A DNA stretch of 64,000 nt from Cladocopium goreaui (taxonomy: Eukaryota > Sar > Dinophyceae > Suessiales > Symbiodiniaceae): contig CAMXCT020003149.1 in NCBI GenBank assembly GCA_947184155.2, positions 1 through 64,000 on the forward strand. The letters run 5' to 3'. The notes beneath the pieces are model-generated. The model was not told where the DNA came from, searched no databases, and saw nothing but the letters and a program-made list of their open reading frames with translations. The stretch's first letter is position 1. Every line of letters begins with the position of its first letter. Made by a program: the position numbers and the translations under genes. This document shows positions 52,720 to 62,818 of this stretch, in pieces.

Positions 52720-54190
52720 AAAATCTATGAACAGGTTGTTGTTTCACCCAATTCATGTACCAAAGATGGTGAACACATCTAAGGCAAATGGGTTTGTCTG
52801 AAAATGAGCTATCCCCCAATCATCATGTTCCAATGATAGAAACAATTTCGGGCAGACCCCATTCTAACGGTTATAACTTGATTTACAACCCCCTTAACTA
52901 CGGTTACTTGCAACAAACACTGGTTGACTTGATTAAAAGCCCAACTTAGGCAACTATGGGGCACTATCTTGTGGGGATGAACAGAATGACTAGATTACTT
53001 GATATATGGGTTTGTCTTGAAAATCAGTGATAATACTTGATCATACTAATTCCATTTCAATCACAAGCTTTGACTGGCTAATCCTCTGCTTGTTTGCAAG
53101 TTAACTCCCCAAGCAGGGCAAGAAAATTCCCAGTTCAAAAGAGGATTACCACATGTATGTCCGTAACCGAATCCGTATTCTCAACCGAAAAAACAAGCTA
53201 TAGTTTCTTAACAAACCATTGATCAAAAACCACTTTTGCTGCCTAAAGTGAATATTTCTGGGTTAAGTATCATAATTCACAAAGCTGAATTAAGGCTAGT
53301 TTGCTATAATTGCCCCAATCCTAACCAGTATTCCCAGGTCCAGGAAAATGGCGAGGTCATGATCAAATTCATGAATATATTTTAGCCATATATTAAATCA
53401 TATCCATTATCAACCATTATCAATTCAATGGGAATTTCAGGATCCTAAAATGGAGGTACTGTACCATATAAGGGCAGATTTTCTAGGGATATTACAAAGG
53501 CCTTAAACTCAGGCCTAAAATAGTGGTAGGTACAACCAATAAATCGGTTCCTGAAATGCATAGCCATTGATCAAGCATTGACATTGTAAGCCAATATCAA
53601 CCATTGGCATTTATCATATGGATATTAAAGGCTATTGTATATTCCATTGTAAGCCAGTATCAACCATTGTCTTACCCATATGGCTTACAATGGCAATGGT
53701 TGATACTGGCTCCTTTAATACACATTTCGTTGATCATCAATTATCACACTGACCTTTAATACCCATATGATAATTGATAAGCATCTATGCACGGACGCGT
53801 TGCTACAGCCTCCTTTGATTTCATCGTTTTTAATGGCCTCAGTTGCTCTGCGTTCCCATTAACAAAAACATGTTTACACGGTGAATCACCAATTCTTCAT
53901 TAGAATTAACCATAGAATAGTCACAAATTAGGCCACTATTACCAATTACCACTAACAATCCATTAACTCCCACTATATCCCCCAAAAAAACGCTGGATCA
54001 CCAGTAAATCCAATTCAATCATCATTTTGGGATTTAATATGCTTTAATCAATTACATTCACCCTTTTTGTCCCGCGCCAAGTGTTTTTCAAGAACGGGAG
54101 TGTTTGAGTGGCGAGAGTCTAGGAGAGTGGCGTTGAGTGGTGTTGAGTGGCGACAGCCAACAAACGGACAGATTGCGTGTTCAATGTAAT
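52720..54190. other. AT-rich DNA with a fold-back, no confident gene
   Basis: Inverted arms at 53,590-53,780 (AAGCCAGTATCAACCATTG against CAATGGTTGATACTGGCT, and ATCATATGGATATTAAAGG against CCTTTAATACCCATATGAT). A weak minus-strand frame lies at 53,790-53,870. The repeat AATTTCAGGATCCTAAAATGG at 53,432 recurs at 55,371 and near 34,779. Confidence 0.5.
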
Positions 54191-54192
54191 TT

Positions 54193-54306
54193 ATACAAGA
54201 TGGTGCCCCCCAGTTAGAAATGGGTTATAATCCTATTAACTATAGATATTTCACCTATAAACCATAGTCATTGGATTTATGAACCAACTTGGCTAACTAT
54301 GGTACA
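54193..54306. mobile_element. Family D element, diverged
   Basis: ACAAGATGGTGCCCCCCAGT at the left; interior CACCTATAAACCATAG; right end TTGGCTAACTATGGTACAG. Confidence 0.55.
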
Positions 54307-54371
54307 GTACAGATTCTTTTAAAGCTACAGCAAGGTCTCCAAAAAGCGCTATGCCGTACAGCTATCCTCAC

Positions 54372-54438
54372 CTGTGCGTCCAAGCGAATGCGGGAAGACT
54401 GCAAGGACTGCAGAAGATTGGTGGCCTTGCAACAATCT
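54372..54438 (-). CDS. PPR exon
   Basis: Minus strand, acceptor GGATCCAG, frame DCCKATNLLQSLQSSRIRLD and AQ, donor CAG before GTGAGG. The pattern KATNLLQSLQSSRIRLDAQ is the end of a PPR repeat leading into the next. Length 67 nt; both splice sites are canonical. Confidence 0.6.
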
Positions 54439-54469
54439 CTGGATCCCCAATCAGGCAATGATGATTATA

Positions 54470-54598
54470 ATACAATATGGGGCCCCCTGGATAGCTAAGT
54501 TGGTTTCGAACTAGGTTAAGTATGGTTTATGGTAGATATATCTATAGTTATTAGGGTTTATAAACCAACTTATAGCACTGGGGGGGGCCACATTGTAG
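54470..54598. mobile_element. Family D element
   Basis: TACAATATGGGGCCCCCTGG at the left, GGGGGCCACATTGTAG at the right. Confidence 0.9.
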
Positions 54599-54743
54599 TA
54601 ATAACGGAATAATGGGTTCACTATATCATACATTATATATGGGGTTTATAGTGGGTATATCACAATGGATCCAAATCTCTGGATTAGCAATGTGGGATTT
54701 TAATGTGGGGCCTGGCATAAGGGGTATTATTATAAGAGAAATC

Positions 54744-54870
54744 TATAATGTGGGGCCCCCTAGATAGCTAAGTTGGTTTATAACTCCAATAACTATGGTT
54801 TATGATACTTATAAGTATAGTTAATGATGCTTATAAACCAACTTATAACTGGGGGGGGCCCACATTGTAT
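54744..54870. mobile_element. Family D element
   Basis: TATAATGTGGGGCCCCCTAG at the left, GGGGGCCCACATTGTAT at the right. Confidence 0.9.
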
Positions 54871-55188
54871 GGATCAGCAATCAAGCAATGATGAGGCAAT
54901 AGTGATATAATGGGGTTGTTATGGGATAATGGGACATATATCCCGGATAAACATAGGAATATATAATAGTTTATACATATATGCAGTACTTAATCATGCA
55001 ACAAATATAGTTAAAGTTATATATATATATATAAATACAACGTATGTACTGTATAGTGGGCTTAATAACCATAATAGGCTAATATACCAATATATTATCG
55101 GGATATAATTGGGAAATTGTTATAGCATGGGGTTAGAATAGTAATATAATATATATGCACATAGAATGGGGATAATTATCAAACCGAC

Positions 55189-55315
55189 CACAAGGTACTG
55201 CACCAGTTTGTTAGCTAAGTTGGTTTTGTTCACTAGGCGAATTCTATGGTTTACAGTAGATAAAAGTTAATATGGTTTAAACACCAGCTTAGAACTGGAG
55301 GGCACCACCGTTTAG
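55189..55315. mobile_element. Family D element, strongly diverged
   Basis: ACAAGGTACTGCACCAGTTT at the left, GAGGGCACCACCGTTTAGG at the right, with family interior GCTAAGTTGGTTTTG. Confidence 0.5.
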
Positions 55316-55370
55316 GGATTCTGATGCCTTCTTCTTAACCTGGTTGGTGGATGAACATGTTTTCAATGGG

Positions 55371-55500
55371 AATTTCAGGATCCTAAAATGGAGGTACTGT
55401 ACCATATAAGGCCATATTTTGTTGGGATATTCCCTTATGTAAAGCCTGAATTATGGGCCTAAAATAATGGTAGCTGCCTGCAATAAATCGGTTCCTGAAA
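55371..55500. repeat. Dispersed repeat AATTTCAGGATCCTAAAATGG
   Basis: About 130 bp shared with 53,432-53,570 (including TAAATCGGTTCCTGAAATGC). The head alone recurs near 34,779-34,803. Confidence 0.7.
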
Positions 55501-55600
55501 TGCACCAATGATCTCACAGAACCCTCTTCAAACTCGGTATATCTGGAACCCAAAACAACCAGAAATAACCAAGCGGCTGCTTCCGTGGAAAGTACCATTT
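55500..55600 (-). CDS. Possible exon, unrecognised
   Basis: Minus-strand frame MVLSTEAAAWLFLVVLGSRY and TEFEEGSVRSLVHF, moderately GC-rich, running into the dispersed repeat. Confidence 0.25.
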
Positions 55601-55666
55601 CTTGGCTACGGATTCATCACTACCAAAGGGAACCAACTAATCAAATATATATATATAATACCATGA

Positions 55667-55781
55667 CTAGTTGGTGGTTTTAACATGTTTTAACCATATT
55701 GAAAAATATGAGTTCGTCAATGGGAAGGACGACATCCCATATATGAAATGGACAATAAAACATGTTCCAAACCACCAACCA
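55667..55781. mobile_element. Family A element (A18)
   Basis: CTAGTTGGTGGTTTTAACAT at the left (small internal duplication), TTCCAAACCACCAACCA at the right. Confidence 0.85.
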
Positions 55782-55799
55782 AATAAAATACATGTACAG

Positions 55800-55920
55800 C
55801 AAACTATTGACTTCCTGCGTGCATCCTTCCAATATCTGAGTCTTCTTCCCTCCATCCATGCCTGCTGCCACGAAGTTTCACATTTTCGTATTGAGGTGGT
55901 GCAAGTGACCATATTGCCAC
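55800..55920 (-). CDS. Possible exon, unrecognised
   Basis: GC-richer island; minus frames VAIWSLAPPQYENVKLRGSR and CETSWQQAWMEGRRLRYWKD are both open. Confidence 0.3.
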
Positions 55921-55988
55921 CTTAGAACAGATGGAAGATGGTGGAAGTCTTCAGTGACTTCCTGTGCTTCTGTGCTTCCTTAAATGTT

Positions 55989-56085
55989 CCTACAGTTTTC
56001 TTTAAATGGGCTTATAATGATATAAAACCTTGATTATAGGAGCTATAACTCCATTTATAACTGTTAGTTGGGCCATAAGTGTAAA
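55989..56085. mobile_element. Family C element (C11)
   Basis: ACAGTTTTCTTTAAATGGGC at the left, AACTGTTAGTTGGGCCATAA at the right. Confidence 0.75.
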
Positions 56086-56262
56086 TACATTCCAGTATAC
56101 AAACATTCCAAGAATTTTTACCACCTGGTACTCAAACATGGCAAGGGCAAATCCAGCAATTTTCAAGATGATTTTCCCCATGAAAAAACCTTCATTTCTA
56201 AGGCATTTCCCATGCCACGATTGACTACCACAGGGTATATTTCGGGTTTGTCATGTAGATGA

Positions 56263-56364
56263 TGCCCTCTGGTAATTTAACATGGCTATTGAACATGGCC
56301 ATTTATAGTGTTTTCCCAATAAAAATGACCATTTTCAATAGCTATGTTAAATTACCAGAGGGTA
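56263..56364. mobile_element. Family B element (B11)
   Basis: GCCCTCTGGTAATTTAACAT at the left, TTAAATTACCAGAGGGTA at the right. Confidence 0.85.
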
Positions 56365-56365
56365 T

Positions 56366-56489
56366 CAATCCCTATGGATCCAGTTGTAGCTTCTTAGGAA
56401 GTACGACTGGGGTATGATGACTAGGGGGTTAGTTATACAAGTACCTTCCCAGGCAGTGGCCATGGATCCATAGGGAATGATATCCAGCC
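56366..56489. mobile_element. Fold-back element next to B11
   Basis: TCAATCCCTATGGATCCAG at the left and TGGATCCATAGGGAATGATA at the right are inverted arms about 124 bp apart. Confidence 0.6.
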
Positions 56490-56732
56490 GTAAAGATTTA
56501 AGCATGTCGGACTGGGGCAGCCAAAAAAACTATCACAAAGGTTGCCGATGAAGATCATCCCCTATAAAACAAGTGGAGGTTTCCGTTTCGTCATGGGGCG
56601 GCCCGCCCCATCATCCAGCCGTCATGGATGACCACGACGAAAGAATTGAAACATTTGGTGACTTGGTGATCTCCAATGAAGTATTCCATTGAATAGATTT
56701 CCATTGAATACCCATTTTAAATCATGATATTC

Positions 56733-56859
56733 CCACGATGTGAGGCCCCCAAGATAGCTAAGTTGGTTTATAACTCCAATAACTATGGTTTTATGGTACT
56801 TATAACTATAGTTACTGGTGCTTAAAAACCAACTTATAGCTGGGGGCCTCACATTGCAT
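56733..56859. mobile_element. Family D element
   Basis: ACGATGTGAGGCCCCCAAGA at the left, TGGGGGCCTCACATTGCA at the right; the same A change (GAGGCC/GGCCTC) is present in both ends. Confidence 0.9.
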
Positions 56860-56892
56860 GATACCGCTTAATTTTGAGGATTCCTCCATCAT

Positions 56893-57078
56893 TTAAGAAA
56901 CCCCAGCTGCTCTCATCACTTCACTCCTGCTCTGATTGGTGTGGTATACCCCAGCACCACTTGGGGTCCACTGATTATAGGCCTGGTAACTGCATGATCC
57001 CACCCCAAATGGTTGGTGCTTTACCACATCATCCAGGCTCAATCCCTCAGCTTTCCAAGAATGTAACACATCCAACAT
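56893..57078 (-). CDS. Possible exon, unrecognised
   Basis: Minus-strand frame LDVLHSWKAEGLSLDDVVKH and then QPFGVGSCSYQAYNQW, moderately coding-like; boundaries unknown. Confidence 0.25.
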   Translation of the reverse strand: MLDVLHSWKAEGLSLDDVVKHQPFGVGSCSYQAYNQWTPSGAGVYHTNQSRSEVMRAAGVS

Positions 57079-57460
57079 GGTATATACATATCAACCTGGT
57101 TTCCCATGAAAAAAACTCCATATATCACCAATACGACACATTTGTTGATGGCTACTGTAAGTTAAATCCCAATCCCAAAAGTTTATCTTATAGTTTACAG
57201 AATGGGATGATGGATTGGTATGATCATTATGTATAGTTTATCTATAGTCTATAGTTACAGTTTATATAGTGTATGTTTTATAGACGCATGCATGCTGATG
57301 CTTTCCCAGCTAGCCGGGCGTTTCGGTTCCCTCCACCCCGCGGCGTTACCTCCAAAGGTCGTTAAGTAGTGAAGAGTCAGCCACCAGGTCGGGAGTGCCT
57401 GAAAGAGAGCAACCCGCAGCCGCAAGGATCCTCATTAAAGTGCACATATATAGCTTGTAT

Positions 57461-57598
57461 ATACAATGTGGGGCCCCCGAACGATAGCTAAGTTGGTTTA
57501 TAACTATAACTAGGTTAAATATAGTTCATGGTAGCTGTATCTATGTTAATGGGGTTTACAAACCAACTTTGCTATCGTTCGAGGCCCCCACGTTGTAG
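57461..57598. mobile_element. Family D element
   Basis: ATACAATGTGGGGCCCCCGA at the left, GAGGCCCCCACGTTGTAG at the right. Confidence 0.9.
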
Positions 57599-57663
57599 TT
57601 TTCCATGTATATTTAGCCAAATATATAGTCACTACCACCTATTTATGTTTTATACCACCTATT

Positions 57664-57777
57664 CTGGTTGCTGGTTTCAACTCCTTTGAAAAATATGAGT
57701 TCGTCAGTTGGGATGATGACATTCCCAATATGATGGGAAAGTCATTCAAAATTCCATGGTTCCAAACCACCATACAG
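57664..57777. mobile_element. Family A element (A19)
   Basis: CTGGTTGCTGGTTTCAACTC at the left, TTCCAAACCACCATACAG at the right. Touches C12 end to end. Confidence 0.85.
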
Positions 57778-57888
57778 TTATGGCCCAGCTAACAATTATA
57801 AATGGAATGAAGTAGCTCCTATAACTAGTTGGTTATATATCACGAAATAAACCCATAAAAACAACTGTTAGTTGGGCCATAACTGTAG
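57774..57888. mobile_element. Family C element (C12)
   Basis: ACAGTTATGGCCCAGCTAAC at the left, GTTAGTTGGGCCATAACTGT at the right. Confidence 0.9.
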
Positions 57889-57924
57889 GTTTACCCACGT
57901 TACAAACTCTGCGCCTGGACGACT

Positions 57925-58022
57925 TCACCGAAGCTGCGGTCGATGAGGCCGTCCCAGTCCCAACACTTCACGGCCCGCAGCCAGTGTCCTTAGCTGAGCA
58001 GCAAGCTTGGGCCCATCCTGGA
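57925..58022 (-). CDS. Exon-like island, frame uncertain
   Basis: Minus strand, acceptor CGTTCCAG. One frame reads DGPKLAAQLRTLAAGREVLG up to a GTGAAG donor; another reads HWLRAVKCWDWDGLIDRSFG. The plus strand is also open (LRLDDFTEAAVDEAVPVPTL). Confidence 0.35.
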
Positions 58023-58032
58023 ACGGTATATG

Positions 58033-58169
58033 ATATGGGGGTTTCCATAGTCATGGGGATACCCCAATAGCTGGATGGTTTATAAGGAAAAAATATGAAA
58101 AAATCATCCATAAATATCTATAAATGGATGAGAACTGGGAGTAGCCCTATTTTAGGAAACCTCCATATA
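58033..58169. mobile_element. Family F element (F4)
   Basis: TATGGGGGTTTCCATAGTCA at the left, AGGAAACCTCCATA at the right. Confidence 0.7.
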
Positions 58170-58213
58170 TCCATTGCAATTCCCGGTTAAACTAGTTATC
58201 ATGAAACAAATTA

Positions 58214-58309
58214 TACACTCTCCAGTAACATAGACCCTGTCAAATTGGAAGATGAATTTCTACTAAGAATTGGCTATCTTCAGGATCTATGTCAATTGCG
58301 GGGAGGGTA
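58214..58309. mobile_element. Family B element, AGACCCTG subtype
   Basis: TACACTCTCCAGTAACATAG at the left, CAATTGCGGGGAGGGTA at the right; interior close to B5 at 20,044. Confidence 0.65.
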
Positions 58310-58324
58310 CCCATCGTTTGGGCT

Positions 58325-58440
58325 TCCCACCAGCATCCAAAGCACTGGCTCTCGCAAAGCTCCGTAGCGCTCGCTCGCCAGTGTTCGCAGAAGCACGTGA
58401 AGAGTGGGCCTCCTGGGTAAAGCAAAACATGGTCGCCGCC
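58325..58440. CDS. Exon-like island, strand ambiguous
   Basis: Plus: acceptor CTTCCCACCAG, frame SKALALAKLRSARSPVFAEA and REEWASW, donor GTAAAG. Minus: acceptor GCTTTACCCAG, frame PTLHVLLRTLASERYGALRE, donor GTGGGA. Both strands have good splice sites, so I cannot choose. Confidence 0.4.
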
Positions 58441-58902
58441 TTTTGCTAAGTCTAAATGTGTCTAAATGGAAAACAGCTGGCAAAACCAGTCATTCTATGG
58501 TGATATAGAATGATATAGATACATGAGAGAGAGATATATATATATATATGACATGTAATAATAGGATGATCAAACGTGGGCGGATGAAACCCGTAGTAGG
58601 GGCAACCCGTGATGAAACTCGCGGGGGAAACGAATCGTATCGTTTTTTCAAGGACACCTCGAGTGGATTTGCTGATTCGGGGTCCCCAAAAAAACAAATC
58701 ACTTAATCGATTCCCCAGTCATGGTGGATTTCCCATTGACAAAATAAACAAATCACCTTAAACAAACCCAGGTAATCAGTCGTCCAGTTTTTAAAGCCAG
58801 TCTAGTGGATCAACTCTGGGAGCTGGACGGGTTTTTCCCAAGGCAGGACAGGCCAATGGACCATGAAGAATTGTCATGGAACTGCCATGCTACCAAATGA
58901 TT

Positions 58903-59007
58903 TACCCTCTGGTGATTTAACATAGCCATGGAAAATGGCCCATTTATAGATGGTTTACCTATTAAAAATGGCGATTTTCCATGGCTATGTTAAATAACCA
59001 GATGGTA
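58903..59007. mobile_element. Family B element (B12)
   Basis: TACCCTCTGGTGATTTAACA at the left, TTAAATAACCAGATGGTA at the right. Confidence 0.85.
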
Positions 59008-59176
59008 TCTGAAATACGGGATCGGCAATTTCATGGTCCATCATTTTTTTAGTTGCCATACTGGTCGCATATCCCTTTTTAGATGCACAGAACGTGTTTC
59101 ACACTGGAGAAGTCCCGACGACAATAGGAAAGTTGCATCCAATTTCTTAAGATCTTGGAGAAGAATGCACAGCCAC

Positions 59177-59257
59177 TACCCTCTGGTAAACTAACGTAAC
59201 CATGGAAAATCACCATTTTTTATGGGTAAATCCACTATGTTAGTTTACCAGAGGGTA
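59177..59257. mobile_element. Family B element (B13), short
   Basis: TACCCTCTGGTAAACTAACG at the left, TTAGTTTACCAGAGGGTA at the right. Confidence 0.9.
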
Positions 59258-59376
59258 ATCACATTTGAAAGAGAACCTAAATGAAAATCATGGTGTGGCT
59301 AAACATCAAACTCATCAGACACAAAAAAATGATAGTTATCCGAAAACTTTGAAGGATAAATACACTTCCACACATT

Positions 59377-59509
59377 CTGGTTGGTGGTTTCAACCCCTCT
59401 GAAAAATATGAGTTCCGTCAGTTGGGATAATTATTCCATTCCCAACTGACAACTGAATGAAAAGTCATTCGAAATTCCATGGTTCCAAACTTTCCAAACC
59501 ACCAACCAG
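59377..59509. mobile_element. Family A element (A20)
   Basis: CTGGTTGGTGGTTTCAACCC at the left, TTCCAAACCACCAACCAG at the right. Contains internal duplications (CCATTCCCAACTGACAACTG; TTCCAAACTTTCCAAACC). Confidence 0.9.
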
Positions 59510-59625
59510 ACATATCATGTGTGTTTTTCTGTGATAACCATGGATAAACCCATTATAATCATTAATAACCATATTTATAAACCATGGTTATTAACCATTA
59601 TAACCATTAGATTCCCTTAAGATAC

Positions 59626-59712
59626 CCCCTTCCATCGTCGCGAAGACTTCCTCCAGCAGCTGTGCTGCGTCTCTCCAACGATCCAGGTGCCCATGCAGGG
59701 CGTTCAACATGT
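59626..59712 (-). CDS. PPR exon
   Basis: Minus strand, acceptor GGTGAG, frame MLNALHGHLDRWRDAAQLLE and EVFATMEGG, donor GTATCT. NAL...RWRDAAQLLEEVF is a clear PPR repeat. Length 87 nt. If the minus-strand exons form one gene, this is the most N-terminal PPR exon in the window. Confidence 0.65.
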
Positions 59713-59779
59713 CTCACCATCCTCAGCGTCACGTGGATCATCCCACGAATCGAAACTGCTTGGGAACCCTGCTTGGGAA

Positions 59780-59904
59780 CTGTGCCCCAGTTGGGAAATC
59801 GCTAAGTTAGTTTAGAACAGTTCAGTTTCACTTGGGTTTATGGTAGTTACATAGTTACTATGCTTTATAAACCAACTTACAACTGGGGGGGCACCACCTT
59901 GCAG
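59780..59904. mobile_element. Family D element, diverged
   Basis: TGTGCCCCAGTTGGGAAATC at the left, GGGGGGCACCACCTTGCAG at the right, with interior AAGTTAGTTTAGAAC. Confidence 0.65.
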
Positions 59905-59974
59905 GGCCTTCAGCCAACTCCTGTCGGTGAGAAAGGCTAAGAGATGGTGGCTATGACAGAGATATGGTATGTAT

Positions 59975-60087
59975 ACCCTCCGGTGTCATCAAACATGGCT
60001 AGCTGGGAAGTCCCCTATAAAAAAATGGGCATGAAAATGGTAAAATCATCGAACTAAACAGAGGATTTTCCAAGCCATCGGAGGGTA
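59975..60087. mobile_element. Family B-like element
   Basis: TACCCTCCGGTGTCATCAAA at the left and AAGCCATCGGAGGGTA at the right are inverted; the interior is diverged. Confidence 0.7.
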
Positions 60088-60224
60088 ACCACAATTTTGG
60101 AGTAAATTATATGTAACATGGTGGCTTCCAAAAATGAGGGTATCCAGAAATCATCCATTTTAGATTGGGATTTTCCGTTATACCAACTATTTTGGGGATC
60201 ACCACGACTTTCGAACCTCCCAAC

Positions 60225-60395
60225 CTGTTTACTCTCCTTAGAACGTGATAAACCAAGAAGCTCGCCCGTTGCGCGTAACGTCGTTTCGTCACCAGGACAA
60301 CGGGGCGACTGTTGGCGGAGGCCATGCGCAATTCTCATGGCGCACTGCGGCTCTGCGGTGCGTTTTTGTGTGGCAAATCCGCATCTCACAAAGCT
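60225..60395 (-). CDS. Exon-like island, unrecognised
   Basis: GC-rich. The minus frame reads AMRIAHGLRQQSPRCPGDET and TLRATGELLGLSRSKE; plus frames are also open. Confidence 0.35.
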
Positions 60396-60587
60396 CTGAG
60401 TAAACCAAGATGCAAATAAACATATAGTCTAAATAACACCCTATATATATATTTATATATATAGTATATACAAATACTGGGATGGTAAATGCATTTATAG
60501 AATGCCAAATACCAATAAATATCACCAACTTTCATTTTCAACCATGAGACCATGTATAATACCATTTTTAGACGTGCTAACCTGCGG

Positions 60588-60720
60588 GGTCCAGAGGTAC
60601 AAGTTGGTTTATCACACCATTCGACTAAAGATACACCCACTAATCCACTATGAATGATAGCTATTGTTGTTCTCCAGTTTACCATAGTTTACCTATCTTT
60701 GGGAGGCCGCACATTATATG
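60588..60720. mobile_element. Family D element, diverged
   Basis: GGGGTCCAGAGGTACAAGTT at the left, TTTGGGAGGCCGCACATTAT at the right. Confidence 0.5.
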
Positions 60721-60847
60721 TCCAAAGCATTTGATACTGAAGATCAAAACATCAGACTTGGCCCCATGTGGCCTATGAAGGAAATGCATCAGACAGATTT
60801 GGGCCGTTCCCCGTAACAAACCAATGGCAATTTCGGGCAGAGAAATT

Positions 60848-60995
60848 CTACAATGTGGGGCCCGCTAGACCCTAGTATACCCTAGTTATCGTAGTTATGT
60901 TCACCAACTTAGCTATCATAAATCAGCTATAAATCCCATTAAACCCACATTTTCCTATGGTTTCCTATGGTCGAACTGGGGCCCCACATTGCAGA
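60848..60995. mobile_element. Family D element
   Basis: CTACAATGTGGGGCCCGCTA at the left, TGGGGCCCCACATTGCAG at the right. Confidence 0.9.
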
Positions 60996-61091
60996 ACCCC
61001 AGTGTATCTCTTGCAATTTCCAGCTTTCCTAAGTCTGACCCGTGAAAAAAGCCTCACCACATGTGTCATAGTTCATGGCCAATGTTTATGT

Positions 61092-61364
61092 TTACAGCTA
61101 TGGTCCTTAACAGTTAAAAATGGGCTTATTTCATGATATATATAATAATATATATATATACATACAGTATATAAGACATAATAATATATAATATAACCTC
61201 AGCTAGAGGAGTTGTTTCATTCCATTTACCATCTCGTGATTGGTTACATAGCCATGCAAAATCACCATTTTTAAGAGGTAAACCATCTATTTCTATGGGC
61301 CATCTATACCATGGCTATGTAACAAATAACCAGAGGGTATAGCTGTTAGTTGTGCCATAACTGT
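61092..61364. mobile_element. Family C element (C13) with a nested family B element
   Basis: TACAGCTATGGTCCTTAACA at the left, TGTTAGTTGTGCCATAACTGT at the right; interrupted by B14 near its right end. Confidence 0.8.
61227..61339. mobile_element. Family B element (B14), nested in C13
   Basis: TACCATCTCGTGATTGGTTA at the left, GTAACAAATAACCAGAGGGTA at the right. Confidence 0.85.
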
Positions 61365-61983
61365 CAATGATCCAGCTGGTTGGGCCTCCGGATCCGAGAA
61401 AAACACCATCGATGCTTGCAACGTATGCTGTTTTATAGGGCCCTTGAGCAGTTGTAAGTCCGTCATCATGTCATTTCTGGAATGATAACCCCATGTAAAA
61501 CCATGTTATAGATCTATAACCATTCTATTTCGGGCTAAAAGACCGCATAACTGTTCACTGAACAAAAAAACACATAGACATCATTTTTTCAACCATAAAT
61601 CACATGAAGTGCTCCATTTTTGTTGCTGAAAAATCACCATGTCCTATGGCTTCCTAGACCTTTAACAGTAACAGTGTGCTGCAGAATTTGTGTGGGCCGA
61701 AACGACCTGGTCATCAGCATGCTGCGAAGCTTGCATTTTTTTTGGTGCACAAGGTGCTGCCCACATAAACATTAACTATGATTCTTTATGTTTAAAACAA
61801 TGTTAACAGTTGGTTTATAACACCCCTGAATAAAGAACTACGTATGTTTAAAACAATGTTCACAGTTGGTCTACAACGACCATCAGCTTTGGTGAACTAG
61901 GTTGACAATGTAGAAAACGTGGTTTATAACACCAATGAATACCAGTTCGATATACAGATATATATATATAATTATATATATAT
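61365..61983. other. No confident gene
   Basis: A short tandem duplication AAAACAATGTTMACAGTTGGT occurs at 61,795-61,875. Otherwise nothing recognised. Confidence 0.45.
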
Positions 61984-62114
61984 ACACAATGTGGGGACCC
62001 CTTGTTATAAGTTGGTTTATAACCCAATCTGACTATAGTTACAACTACCATAAATCCTATTTATTGTAGTTATTTAGCCCAACTTAGCTATCAAACGGGG
62101 GCCCCACTTTGTAC
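61984..62114. mobile_element. Family D element
   Basis: CACAATGTGGGGACCCCTTG at the left, GGGGGCCCCACTTTGTAC at the right. The right end supplies the GT donor of the adjacent exon. Confidence 0.9.
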
Positions 62115-62269
62115 CATAAACCATCGAATTCACCGTTTGTGAACTTAACGAACTGGTGCAGCACCGACATGTCTTCCAAACCTGGAACCTCTGGTGACCA
62201 ATGACCTCTGTCCCCAGGGGAGACAAACTCCACACTTTGGACCTCGTTGGTGGTGCTGACAAGCTCATC
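62115..62269 (-). CDS. Exon with element-derived donor, unrecognised protein
   Basis: Minus strand, acceptor CTCTTAG, phase 0, then 51 codons: DELVSTTNEVQSVEFVSPGD, RGHWSPEVPGLEDMSVLHQF and VKFTNGEFDGLW. Coding character is very clear in this frame only. It ends TTTATG and continues GTACAAAGTGGGGCC, the terminus of the family D element at 61,984. Element B15 begins seven bases beyond the acceptor. I do not recognise the protein. Confidence 0.6.
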
Positions 62270-62276
62270 CTAAGAG

Positions 62277-62379
62277 TACCCTCTGGTAAACATAACTATG
62301 GAAAATCACCATCTTTAATAGGTAAATCAACTATAAATGTACAATTTTCTATAGCTATGTAACAAATTACCAGGGGGTA
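62277..62379. mobile_element. Family B element (B15)
   Basis: TACCCTCTGGTAAACATAAC at the left, AACAAATTACCAGGGGGTA at the right. Confidence 0.85.
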
Positions 62380-62454
62380 TCTCATACTTGATGGATGGTC
62401 TTTCTCCAGCACTTGTATAGTCGGGAAAAATATCATAGACCGGAACATCATCCA

Positions 62455-62588
62455 TACAAGGTTGGAGCCCCCAAACGTCATGTTTGTTGGTTTATAACCC
62501 CCATTAGTTAGTTGGATATATCTACCATAGACCCCATATATTTGACTTCTAAACCAACTTAGCTATAACGGGGGCCCCACCATGTATG
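62455..62588. mobile_element. Family D element
   Basis: ACAAGGTTGGAGCCCCCAAA at the left, ACGGGGGCCCCACCATGTA at the right. Confidence 0.75.
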
Positions 62589-62818
62589 CATTAAATGCTT
62601 CCTACTTCCTGCGCCAGCTTGGATTCTGCTTTGAAGGCGGAGGTGTTCCCGAGCGGCTGATTTAGTGATAGATCTACCCTGAATGGTTCATATTGCTCAA
62701 TAAATATTGCCCATGAAGAAAAATGCGACAACATGGGGCTGGTATGCTTCATTACATCTAATTCCATACACTGTTACTTGTATTCCAAAGTTTTCGGGGA
62801 TCATCACATTGAAACCCC

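Noticed and set aside
50445-52782. Large frames with MPEDMPDRMPE-type repeats that could suggest a repetitive surface protein
   Set aside because: All three plus frames and a minus frame are open at once, which points to a stop-poor satellite and not a gene.
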